A stretch of DNA of 64,000 nt from Muribaculaceae bacterium. GTDB taxonomy: Bacteria; Bacteroidota; Bacteroidia; Bacteroidales; Muribaculaceae. The position numbers were made by a program, and so were the translations under genes. The stretch is from the NCBI GenBank assembly GCA_017553785.1, contig JAFZKD010000024.1, positions 1-64,000 of the forward strand, given 5' to 3'. The notes beneath the pieces are model-generated. The model worked only from the letters and a program-made list of their open reading frames with translations, ran no database searches and was not told the DNA's origin. This document shows, piece after piece, positions 54,880-63,399 of this stretch. Each line of letters begins with the position of its first letter. Position 1 is the first letter of the stretch.

Positions 54880-54934
54880 AAAAAAACGTTGCGGATTGAC
54901 GCGGATGTGGTATTCACTCCGTTCAATCCGCAAC
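54880..54934 (-). terminator. Rho-independent terminator after the second 450-residue paralogue
   Basis: A 12-bp perfect stem (54888-54899 with 54923-54934), a partial inner stem, and a run of seven T on the minus strand immediately after. Confidence 0.8.
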
Positions 54935-54972
54935 TGTAAGTTGTAGTCACCTCAGCGGTGACCTGATTCTTA

Positions 54973-56325
54973 TTACTTGATCACCTTATTGGCAACAGAG
55001 CTACCATCGGTGTAGGTAATTACTTCGATAGTTGCGCCATTGGCCTCGGTCATCTCTTGACCCAGTACGTTATAGTACTTCTTGCCAGCGATCGTCTTCT
55101 CGATACTGAGTTCACCGACTGCGCCATTCACATTCTTACCAATCTTGTAAACGCCCATACCATTGTAGCACTTGAAGATGAACAAGGTCACTTCCTCGTT
55201 ACCCTCATCATCGGTGCCGTACTCAACGTTCATGCTCTGTACACGAGTACCACCATCACTCACGGTGCCCAAGGCATCAGGAACCATCCAATAACGCTGC
55301 ATGCCACCGAGTGACATACCCTCGCCCAACTCGCAGATATAAACCTGACAAGCCTTATTCACCAGTGTGGTCTCATCCACACCAGTGTACTGGGCGGCTA
55401 CATAGACAACAAAGTTGCGGCCATCAAGGTGGAACTCACAAACGCCATTGGCGCCATTGTCCATGGGCCAGAATGCGGGATCCACATTTTCGAAGTTGTC
55501 CACCATCGTGCCTGTGTTGTCGTACAGGATGGGAGCTGAGCTGAATCCATCGACATAGAAGAGCTCACCGCTGAAGTCATCAACGTCGTTCAACACCATC
55601 TTGGTGACGGGAGCATAACCCCATTGAACCACTGCCTCGGGATAGAAATCAAGGATAGCGAGATAGGGATCGCCATCAAAACCACCCTCAAAGTCATCAC
55701 CGGGTTCAGCATGCCAGCGATAGATGTACTCTGAGCTTGCGCCGACAGTCATGATGTTGCATTCGGCCTCCTCGCGAGTGATGTCACCCATCACGTCGAT
55801 ATAGTCGCAACGCTGCAAAGCATCACCCTTGTCAAGATCGGCAATGAACGTGAGTTCGCCTGTCTCTTTATCCACCATGTAAACCGGTTGCACGGTATTC
55901 AGATTGCTGGAGAACGGTGCCATATACAGGTGGCCGAAATTGTCCACACCCACTGTGTTGGAGCTCAAAGTGGCACCACCATAGACAGCGCCGCCCAAAG
56001 TCAACGGCAATTCCTTCACCAGTTCACCGTTAGTAGCGTCCACCTTGTAGATGACACTCTGAGACAAGGTGTCGGTACCCTGAATCACGGTATTGGCATT
56101 GGAACGGGCAATGTAAATGAAGCCATCGTGCAATACCGCAGTACGCGCACTGGTATTGCAATAGGGCTTGTTTGCCCACACATCAGATGTGTGGGCACGG
56201 TCCTGTATCCACATGTTCTTGATGCCGATACCGTTAACCATTTCATACTGCACACCATCGGTCACTGCCCATGCACTAGCAACAACCGAAACTGTCAAAG
56301 AGAAAAAAAGTAAAAATTTCTTCAT
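54973..56325 (-). CDS. 450-residue secreted protein with T9SS-like C-terminal domain, paralogue 2
   Basis: A 450-residue exported protein colinear with the one at 53493-54845. It shares the blade motifs GFIYIARSNANTVIQGTDTL and TGELTFIADLDKGDALQR, the segment FEGGFDGDPYLAILDFYPEA, and the C-terminal sorting-like domain (KYYNVLGQEMTEANGATIE, then VITYTDGSSVANKVIK). The signal peptide is FLLFFSLTVSVVASAWA. A good promoter lies at 56385-56416. The pair is a tandem duplication that includes the terminators. Function unknown; a propeller-type surface binding protein is the best guess. Confidence 0.77.
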   Translation of the reverse strand: MKKFLLFFSLTVSVVASAWAVTDGVQYEMVNGIGIKNMWIQDRAHTSDVWANKPYCNTSARTAVLHDGFIYIARSNANTVIQGTDTLSQSVIYKVDATNGELVKELPLTLGGAVYGGATLSSNTVGVDNFGHLYMAPFSSNLNTVQPVYMVDKETGELTFIADLDKGDALQRCDYIDVMGDITREEAECNIMTVGASSEYIYRWHAEPGDDFEGGFDGDPYLAILDFYPEAVVQWGYAPVTKMVLNDVDDFSGELFYVDGFSSAPILYDNTGTMVDNFENVDPAFWPMDNGANGVCEFHLDGRNFVVYVAAQYTGVDETTLVNKACQVYICELGEGMSLGGMQRYWMVPDALGTVSDGGTRVQSMNVEYGTDDEGNEEVTLFIFKCYNGMGVYKIGKNVNGAVGELSIEKTIAGKKYYNVLGQEMTEANGATIEVITYTDGSSVANKVIK

Positions 56326-56384
56326 AACAATTTAATTATTAGGTTATTATGTAATTTCAATCCAATAAGTGTCCAATCAACTAG

Positions 56385-56416
56385 CAAAGTAACGAAAAAT
56401 TTTGTTACTATCAAAA
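56385..56416 (-). promoter_or_regulatory. Promoter for the second 450-residue paralogue
   Basis: Minus strand: TTTTG (56416-56412), 19 bases, TTACTTTG (56392-56385), a one-mismatch -7 box. The leader is about 55 bases. Confidence 0.55.
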
Positions 56417-56488
56417 TTCACACTAACAATTCTATCAAAAAAAATTGAATCAACGACACGGCACAAACGGCACCTATAAATAACAATG

Positions 56489-57907
56489 CTAGCGGTGATA
56501 GCCCAACTGGTCGTCCAGCCATGCGATGCGGTCGTGAATCCATCGCTTGAGGAAAGAAACCTCATCGTCAAAGTCCTCGGCGATATAGTAGTTGGGCCAA
56601 ACAGGCTTTCCCCACCTGGGCCACGCCTGACTGTTGCGCTGCATGGCACCATGTGAAGTGAGCACCCCGGCCAGCGAGTCGATGACAGCCATGACCCGCT
56701 CTTCGCGCAGGTTGCTTTCCCGATATTCCGCCCAGCGTTTCTTGAACTGCTCTACATAGGCATTATCGCTGTTCAACCTGTACCACCAGAAGGGGACCAA
56801 AAAATCCTCGTTCGAGGCATAGAGCGTGTCATTGTTCTGGTAAATCCACGTGTCGGTGCGCCATCCCTGACGAATCTTACAGTTACCATAGGCCAAATCA
56901 TTGTCCCACAGCACCATTCTAAAGCGCGGATTCTCGCTATCCCGCCGCTTGTAGAACTTGGCGCTCTTGCGATAACCGTCAATGTTGTGACCCAACTCTA
57001 TCGCAATCTGGTAATCGATAAACGACATCACATCAATGTACTTGCGGTAACCTGTTTCCTGATTGGTGTACTGTGGCGAAGCAAAAGCGAGTTCCATCTG
57101 GTCAATGCGACGATTGATATACTCGATTTGCGCTTGATTCAAGTCGTCATAGTCAGGTGACTTATACTGGAAATGGACCAACTTGTCTTTATAGGGTTCT
57201 CCTGAACTACTCAGTGGATGAAACTTCGAGATGTAGTTCACATCGTCATCATAGTCCACTTCCATCAGGTAGTCCCCCGTCAACGCGTCACCGCTCTTCC
57301 CGGGTTTCGTCAAATCCAAACGATGCTTCCCCTTGGAAACCACTTCGCACAGGATATACACCCCATAATAGGTGCCATCAAGAAAAAGTTCGCAATAGCG
57401 TCCTTGAGGCGTATATTCCATCCACGGGCGGGAAATCTCAAACGCGAGCAGGTCACGCATCATGCTCTTGTCGCTGTATGGTGCCAGCAACGCCCAGTTG
57501 TTGTCTTTTCCCATGCCCAAAATGTCCACTTTCTTCTTCTTGGAACTCTTCTTTAAAGGCGCTTCCAGCGTGCGGAACGAATAGGGTTTCTTCTTGCTGG
57601 CGTTACATGACGAATTACCCCGATAACGCAATGCGATATACCCTTCATAATCAATACGTTGCCGAGGGTGCGCCACCGTGTCGGCATAATTCAGCGCACC
57701 CTCGCCGATGTTGTGGATAATCTTCATATAGGCACCAATGCGCTCATCACGGGAGATGGAGTCCCCACCCACCTCAATCCACACAATAGGAAGGTTAGTT
57801 GAGGTGAGCTCAACATCAGTGTTATCAGGCGGGAAATTGGCCGAGCGATGCACACACGACGAGGCTATCATCAACACCAATGCCGCCAAGAGAAGCTGTC
57901 GATTCAT
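56489..57907 (-). CDS. CotH-family protein kinase-like lipoprotein
   Basis: A 472-residue protein with a lipoprotein signal peptide (lipobox ASSC, about residue 18). CotH-family motifs are clear: LRYRGNSSCNASKKKPYSF, DNNWALLAPYSDKSMMRDLL, FLDGTYYGVYILCEVV, SFIDYQIAIELGHNIDGYRK and MVLWDNDLAYGN. CotH of Bacillus phosphorylates a spore-coat protein; in Bacteroidetes the homologues are secreted or surface lipoproteins of unknown substrate. It starts 35 bases after the GHL10 gene, so it is probably the last gene of that operon. Confidence 0.9.
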   Translation of the reverse strand: MNRQLLLAALVLMIASSCVHRSANFPPDNTDVELTSTNLPIVWIEVGGDSISRDERIGAYMKIIHNIGEGALNYADTVAHPRQRIDYEGYIALRYRGNSSCNASKKKPYSFRTLEAPLKKSSKKKKVDILGMGKDNNWALLAPYSDKSMMRDLLAFEISRPWMEYTPQGRYCELFLDGTYYGVYILCEVVSKGKHRLDLTKPGKSGDALTGDYLMEVDYDDDVNYISKFHPLSSSGEPYKDKLVHFQYKSPDYDDLNQAQIEYINRRIDQMELAFASPQYTNQETGYRKYIDVMSFIDYQIAIELGHNIDGYRKSAKFYKRRDSENPRFRMVLWDNDLAYGNCKIRQGWRTDTWIYQNNDTLYASNEDFLVPFWWYRLNSDNAYVEQFKKRWAEYRESNLREERVMAVIDSLAGVLTSHGAMQRNSQAWPRWGKPVWPNYYIAEDFDDEVSFLKRWIHDRIAWLDDQLGYHR

Positions 57908-57942
57908 ATCTTATCCACAAAAACAACCAATAGGGTCTTGAA

Positions 57943-60507
57943 TTAATTCAATATGATGTCAATCACCATGTTAATGTCACTGATATTCACCTCGCCGTCG
58001 CCGTTCACGTCAATGCGGGGATTTATCTCGCCGGCACTGCCCAAAATAAAGTCAATGAGCATGTTAATGTCGCTGATATTCACCTCGCCATCGCTGTTCA
58101 CATCGCCTGTGATGCTCTCGTGGTAAACAAACGAGCGCACACCACAGTAATCGGTGTATTGAATCGAGGTGCCAGACGCAATCGTGCGATAGGCATAGCG
58201 GGCACGCACAAAATAGGTCTTGCCGTCGGTCATTTTTCCAGAGCCCTTGATGGTCCCTAACTGTGGCGTCTCAAAAGTGCCCTCTATGGTCCCATTATAA
58301 GATAAACGGGTGGGGAAAGACTCTGAACTGCTAATCTGCACCCGCAATGATCCTGCGCCCTCCACTGGTTCAAAACGCACCACATCGAATGAGTAAAGAA
58401 CCGTATCGGTTTCCGACGGACACACCATGACAGGAACAGGAGGAATCAACTCGACAGTTGAGAACGAAGATACAGGTGTGGTTACCGATACATCACCATA
58501 AGTCGCAGTAACCCTGACATAATAGGTCGTTGCGCCAGCCAACTTATATCGGGGAACCGTCCACTGCGGATCATCGACACGGATAGTGTCAGACTGATTC
58601 ATCTTATCGCTTGAGGACAATTCCAGCAGATATTGTGTGCCTGGTGCGCCCGCTGTCCAGGTGATGGTGGGTGTCAACGAGACGCCCGTCGTGGCATTTG
58701 CAGGCGAAATAATGTGCATCGGTCCCAGTGTGAAACAGCGCAATTCACTGGCGTGGTCCCACTGGTTTAGGCCACGGGCCACAACCCTCCACCAGTAGGT
58801 CCCGCTCTTAATTGCAGGAAAACGGGAGAGCGGACAGCTCATCGAATCCACTTCGAGTTGGGTCACCAGCGAATCCATCTGTTCATCGGCAAAGATCTGA
58901 ACCATATAGGTTGCCGCATTGCCGCTCCATTGCAGGAAAGAGAGTTCGGGAACCTCGGCACCATTCTCAGGATAAAGCAAGGTGGGTTTCTCGGCTTGAG
59001 TGGGCACCACACCTGGCATTGCGGGAGCGTACTCGTTTTCCCACCGGTCAAGAATAGAAACGGCGTAATGGAAACCCTCACGCTTGGCAGCGGGTAACGA
59101 ATATGTGGTCCAATAGCTGATACCGTCAATATACCGGGCTTGGCAATGGAAATCTTTATCTTCAACACTGTCGGGGATGGTATAGATGACATAGCGCACA
59201 TTGGGGATACTGTCCCACGAGAGGGTGCCGTCATTGAGCGTGAGGTTGTTCACCGTGGTGTAAGTCTGGTCGGGCTTAATCCAAGCGGGTGCCGGGTTCA
59301 GCGCAATTGACGAATAGAGGCTATCACGCAACCAGATGCGCAACTGTTGCACCTTACCGTTAATGACCTCCTTCTTGTTGCGCCACGTGTAATAACGGAA
59401 ATAGACTGTTCCGGGATTGCCGCCCGCCGCCATAGCGTCACGCATGATGCGGCCTTGAAGCACATACTCGTCAAGACCCCATCCAGGCTCATCAGGCAGC
59501 CACTGGCTGATGAAGACGTGACGGTTGAAACGCGCCGCCATCTTGCCCCACCAACGTGTGATGGGCTCATAATTCGTCGAGGTGTTGCGATAAACCTGAG
59601 GCGCCAGGAAATCAATGGTGCCGCGTGTTACCCATGCCATGGGGTCGCTATAGATCTGGTTATACTGCCAGTCGCTACCGGGGCAGGGTTCAACATCATA
59701 TTTGTCGGCCACTTCCTGGCTGCTGCAAGCCACACCGGCAGGGCCGATGCCAAAGCGCACCCATGGTTTGGTCGATTTAACCATATCGTTCACGTCCTTG
59801 ACCATCTGATTGACGTTCTCACGGCGCCAGTCGCCTTGAGACATCGTGCCGCCAGCGGCCTTGTAGGCGTTATACAGGTCGGCATCAAGGGTGAACGACG
59901 GGTTGTCCTGATTGTAGAAATAGTCATCAAATACCAGTCCGTCAACGTCATACTTCATAAGGATGTCCTTGCACACGTCAACGACACGCTGCCTCACCTC
60001 GGGTAAGCCCGGATTGAGAACTGTCTCATAATCGGTGGTTAGCAGCCACTCGGGATGGGTATAGACATAATCGCGCTCACTCTGGCCCCACATGTTACTA
60101 CCATGTCCGTAGCGGTAGGGATTCACCCAAGCATATACCTCGATGCCTCGCTTATGGGCTTCCTCCACGAGGAACTCAAAGGGGTCGAACGCCGGTGCCA
60201 CGCCGCGGGTACCCGAAACGTAGCTGGACCATGGCTCATAGGCCGAATTGTACATTGCGTCACACATCGCCCTAACGTGGTAGTAAACCACGTTCATGTG
60301 GTTCACACGCAATGTGTCGAGCATCTTGCGGCAGGCGTTCTGCATGATGGGCGTGTTGCTCTCGGTGATGGCGCCACTAGGCCAATCACTCAGATAAGCC
60401 GTCATCCACATTCCACGCTGCTCCCTTTTGGGAGGCGCATCAGCGGCAGTTACAAAACTGGCGGCAAATGCCGCCAGTAATGCTATGAGGATTAATCTCT
60501 GTTTCAT
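57943..60507 (-). CDS. GHL10-type glycoside hydrolase with fibronectin-like modules and dockerin-like tail
   Basis: An 854-residue exported protein. Signal peptide (QRLILIALLAAFAASFVTA), then a glycosyl-hydrolase-like GHL10 TIM barrel (about residues 28-390): EQRGMWMTAYLSDWPSG, GIEVYAWVNPYRYG, and DGLVFDDYFYNQDNP, which contains likely acidic catalytic residues. Fibronectin-like modules follow (for example LQWSGNAATYMVQIFADEQM and YYVRVTATYGDVSV). Two dockerin-like repeats with the shared motif DGEVNISDINM end the protein. It probably cleaves a glycan outside the cell or in the periplasm. Between the PKD-type lipoprotein gene (25 bases) and the CotH gene. Confidence 0.88.
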   Translation of the reverse strand: MKQRLILIALLAAFAASFVTAADAPPKREQRGMWMTAYLSDWPSGAITESNTPIMQNACRKMLDTLRVNHMNVVYYHVRAMCDAMYNSAYEPWSSYVSGTRGVAPAFDPFEFLVEEAHKRGIEVYAWVNPYRYGHGSNMWGQSERDYVYTHPEWLLTTDYETVLNPGLPEVRQRVVDVCKDILMKYDVDGLVFDDYFYNQDNPSFTLDADLYNAYKAAGGTMSQGDWRRENVNQMVKDVNDMVKSTKPWVRFGIGPAGVACSSQEVADKYDVEPCPGSDWQYNQIYSDPMAWVTRGTIDFLAPQVYRNTSTNYEPITRWWGKMAARFNRHVFISQWLPDEPGWGLDEYVLQGRIMRDAMAAGGNPGTVYFRYYTWRNKKEVINGKVQQLRIWLRDSLYSSIALNPAPAWIKPDQTYTTVNNLTLNDGTLSWDSIPNVRYVIYTIPDSVEDKDFHCQARYIDGISYWTTYSLPAAKREGFHYAVSILDRWENEYAPAMPGVVPTQAEKPTLLYPENGAEVPELSFLQWSGNAATYMVQIFADEQMDSLVTQLEVDSMSCPLSRFPAIKSGTYWWRVVARGLNQWDHASELRCFTLGPMHIISPANATTGVSLTPTITWTAGAPGTQYLLELSSSDKMNQSDTIRVDDPQWTVPRYKLAGATTYYVRVTATYGDVSVTTPVSSFSTVELIPPVPVMVCPSETDTVLYSFDVVRFEPVEGAGSLRVQISSSESFPTRLSYNGTIEGTFETPQLGTIKGSGKMTDGKTYFVRARYAYRTIASGTSIQYTDYCGVRSFVYHESITGDVNSDGEVNISDINMLIDFILGSAGEINPRIDVNGDGEVNISDINMVIDIILN

Positions 60508-60532
60508 AGTTTATAGACCTTAGTCGTTTGTA

Positions 60533-62263
60533 CTAAAACAGATTGGTCAAACGCGGGTTAATGCACACGCCCAGAATCTTGTCCTTGTTGCCATTGAAGT
60601 TATAGACCTTACCATCATCGGGATTGAAGTAATAGAGGCCCGTGGTATAGGTCTTCTCGGTCGTGGCAGCACGGAAACCGAAATAGACGTAGTGTGTCTG
60701 AGCGTCAACTGCCATTTGGGTGGTGTAAACACCCTCAGCATCTGTCGTGTTGATGGGGTCGGCCTCCATCGTGATGAAGTGGATGTACTTGTCGTAAGTC
60801 ACCGTGGAGTTATCATCAGGGATGGCATACTGCGTGAATCCCACGCCAGGGGTTGTGCCCTTGGTCATCCACACATACAGATAGCCCAAGTCCTCATCGA
60901 GGGTGAAGCCACGCGGCTGAGTGGTCTCGAGCACGATGGGATAAGGTATGGGCACACCAGTACCGGTCTTGCCGATGTCACTGGGCTTGAAGCGGTAGAT
61001 GCCGTTACCCGAATAGTTCTTGCCCCACCAGAACTTGCCAGTGCGGTCGAGGTACAGGCCAGTGTGGATAGCGCCGTAGGCGATACCCTGACCATAATAA
61101 CTCAACTGGTTGTTGACCACAAAATAGCCCGCAGTACTGGTGTAATTGGTCTGCTCGGTCTCGCCACGCGTAGTGAGCGGGATGCGGCGGATGCCGGTAT
61201 TACGATCGGTATAGTAAAGGCTTGTCCCGTCGGTGCAACCCTGGAAGGGATCATTGAAGGCAGGACCGCCCACGTTGGTGATCATCACGTTCGTTGTCAA
61301 TCCGTCGGCGCTCATGACAGTAATCTTGCCGTCACCCAAGTTGCCGGCCTCGTCATTGATGTAATAGTACTGCTTGCCGCAGTCCAGGATATAAACATTG
61401 TCCTGCTCGATGGTGGCGCTGTCGGTCACCGTCTTCTCACAGGCGAATACCAGCGTGGTAGGCATGTTGCCCGAGTTCACGCCCATGTCAAACGGCAGGT
61501 TCTTGGTACCAGCGGGCAATTTAGAGAGGTCCACCAACTTGACTGCCATGATATTGCCACCCTGGGTCGCATAGTAGAGCGTGGGAGCAGGAATCGATGA
61601 GCCTACCTGCACGTTAACGTAACTGTCCTCAAGACGACGGTTTTCACCATCAATGTCAAACCAGGTCTGAAGAATGATCTTCTGCGAACCGATGTTGCTG
61701 AAGGTCAGTTTGCCCGGGTTGTCAATCGTGCCATCCTCGTGGCTGTAGCCCTCAAATGTAGAAATCAGGTTTCCGTCTTTGTCACGGGTACCATCAGGGA
61801 AAGTCCATAGATACTTACAGGTCAAGTTCTCGGGATTGGGCAGTTCGATGTCGAGTTTCACATCCACATCGTTGATTACCACAGGAACCGCACTCTGCTC
61901 GGCAACGCTCAACACAGGAGCGATGTCGTAGATGAGCAACGGATAGGTGCGGCTGCCAACACCGTCAACCGTCAAGGTCACCTGATAAACGCCCGCCTTA
62001 GCATACTTGTGCGAGGGGTTCATCTCGGTTGAGGACGTGCCGTCACCGAAATCCCACGTCACAGTTCCCGTCTTGGACGAGGTATTGGTGAACTCCACAG
62101 TCGATACCACATAGAAGTCCAGACCGTAACGGTCATCATCCACCCTATAGGTGAAGTCTACATCCTTAGTGGCAAAGTTGCCGTAGTCGGGTGTCTTGTC
62201 GATACACGACACGACCGTCATCGCCATCAGGATCAGGAATGCTATTTTATTGAATGTCTTCAT
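60533..62263 (-). CDS. PKD-domain surface lipoprotein of a SusD-type operon
   Basis: A 576-residue protein with a lipoprotein signal (VVSC at about residue 20; start chosen at 62263, not the TTG three codons upstream). After it comes a PKD domain (TVTWDFGDGTSSTEMNPSHK), a second Ig/PKD-like module (CKYLWTFPDGTRDKDGNL), and a C-terminal propeller-like region with repeated short blades. It matches the 'PKD-like family lipoprotein' type that accompanies SusC/SusD pairs. It likely binds glycan at the outer surface. Confidence 0.8.
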   Translation of the reverse strand: MKTFNKIAFLILMAMTVVSCIDKTPDYGNFATKDVDFTYRVDDDRYGLDFYVVSTVEFTNTSSKTGTVTWDFGDGTSSTEMNPSHKYAKAGVYQVTLTVDGVGSRTYPLLIYDIAPVLSVAEQSAVPVVINDVDVKLDIELPNPENLTCKYLWTFPDGTRDKDGNLISTFEGYSHEDGTIDNPGKLTFSNIGSQKIILQTWFDIDGENRRLEDSYVNVQVGSSIPAPTLYYATQGGNIMAVKLVDLSKLPAGTKNLPFDMGVNSGNMPTTLVFACEKTVTDSATIEQDNVYILDCGKQYYYINDEAGNLGDGKITVMSADGLTTNVMITNVGGPAFNDPFQGCTDGTSLYYTDRNTGIRRIPLTTRGETEQTNYTSTAGYFVVNNQLSYYGQGIAYGAIHTGLYLDRTGKFWWGKNYSGNGIYRFKPSDIGKTGTGVPIPYPIVLETTQPRGFTLDEDLGYLYVWMTKGTTPGVGFTQYAIPDDNSTVTYDKYIHFITMEADPINTTDAEGVYTTQMAVDAQTHYVYFGFRAATTEKTYTTGLYYFNPDDGKVYNFNGNKDKILGVCINPRLTNLF

Positions 62264-62314
62264 ATTCTTCAAATTTGAGTCGTTAACTATTAACTATTCT
62301 CTATTAACTGTTAA

Positions 62315-63361
62315 CTAATTCAAAGTCACTTCCTTGTTATCGGTTGTCACACCCACTTTACCGTCAGTATCATACACACGGAACTCAGGCTCCAGATAAT
62401 AGGTGCGGTTGAAGCTTACCGTGTAAGCCTTGTCCGACGTGTTATAGATCCACGAGGTGAAGGGAATCGTCTCAAGCATGCTCTTGAAGTAGGGCATGTA
62501 CTGACGACGCACTGTGGTGATCTTGCCACCCGTGTCATCACTGTAGCGGCTGAAGAGCCAGAATGCCGACTTGTAAACCGGCTGCACATTCACCCCGGCA
62601 GGAGCGGTGCTCTGGTCAGCAATCTCGTGATACACCGCAGAGCCGTCCTCGGCTACCGTGATGTAGTAGTAGTGGTCCACCTCATCGGTCGTATACCAAG
62701 CGTTAGACTTGTCATCACCCGCAATCACAGTCGGGAAGTCGATGCCATACTGGGCATTAAGCTGCTCAAACAACTCGGCAGGGAAGTCATACTTGATATA
62801 GACATTGCGCAGGTCGTTGTAGTAGGTGCTGTCCTTGGTCAACGCATTGACCATGTAAGCCATGAACTCCTGCTGGAACGTCGAAGGATAATAACTGTCA
62901 AACTTCTCCTGGTCCCACTCCTCGGGATTCACCCATGCCACTGGCGCCAAGGTGCGCGAGGTGGGGAAACTGTCGGTCAAGACATACTCATATCCGTCCC
63001 ACACAGCCTGACTGTGGAGGTAACTCGCAACCTTTTGGCTCGAGCGCACGGTATCGGTCAAAGAGTAGTTCTTAGTATAGGCAAGCGATGTCGTCAACTT
63101 GCTGGTCGCCGTCGCGGTCTGCTGGCGCTTAATGAGGCACCATACCTCGCTGTGGTCTATCGCCTTGTCAGAGGTGGTGTAGTACTTACCCTTGAAGGTA
63201 GCATATCGTCCCGCTTTAACCACGGTCGAGCCTTGCTCCCAATCCACGGTGGGCAACACCTGACCAAGTTCGCCGTTGTCGGCAAAAGGGTCATGTATCG
63301 CACACGAAGTCGTGAGCAACGCCATCAGTGCTATCAGTCCAAATATCTTATATCGTTTCAT
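62315..63361 (-). CDS. Lipoprotein of unknown function in a SusD-type operon
   Basis: A 348-residue protein with a lipoprotein signal peptide (IFGLIALMALLTTSC). The ATG at 63361 is preferred over a non-ATG start four codons upstream. The mature part is beta-rich with many aromatic residues (WCLIKRQQTATATSKLTTSL; AFWLFSRYSDD) and has no domain I can name with confidence. Its place between SusD and the PKD lipoprotein matches the accessory surface-glycan-binding lipoproteins of Bacteroidetes nutrient-uptake loci. Confidence 0.72.
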   Translation of the reverse strand: MKRYKIFGLIALMALLTTSCAIHDPFADNGELGQVLPTVDWEQGSTVVKAGRYATFKGKYYTTSDKAIDHSEVWCLIKRQQTATATSKLTTSLAYTKNYSLTDTVRSSQKVASYLHSQAVWDGYEYVLTDSFPTSRTLAPVAWVNPEEWDQEKFDSYYPSTFQQEFMAYMVNALTKDSTYYNDLRNVYIKYDFPAELFEQLNAQYGIDFPTVIAGDDKSNAWYTTDEVDHYYYITVAEDGSAVYHEIADQSTAPAGVNVQPVYKSAFWLFSRYSDDTGGKITTVRRQYMPYFKSMLETIPFTSWIYNTSDKAYTVSFNRTYYLEPEFRVYDTDGKVGVTTDNKEVTLN

Positions 63362-63399
63362 AATTGTTGTCAACTATTAACTATTTATCAATAAACTAA

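Noticed and set aside
21663..60507. A cellulosome, suggested by nine dockerin-like proteins
   Set aside because: No cohesin or scaffoldin is seen in the window and the cargo is mostly proteases; dockerin-like repeats are common in Bacteroidales without cellulosomes.
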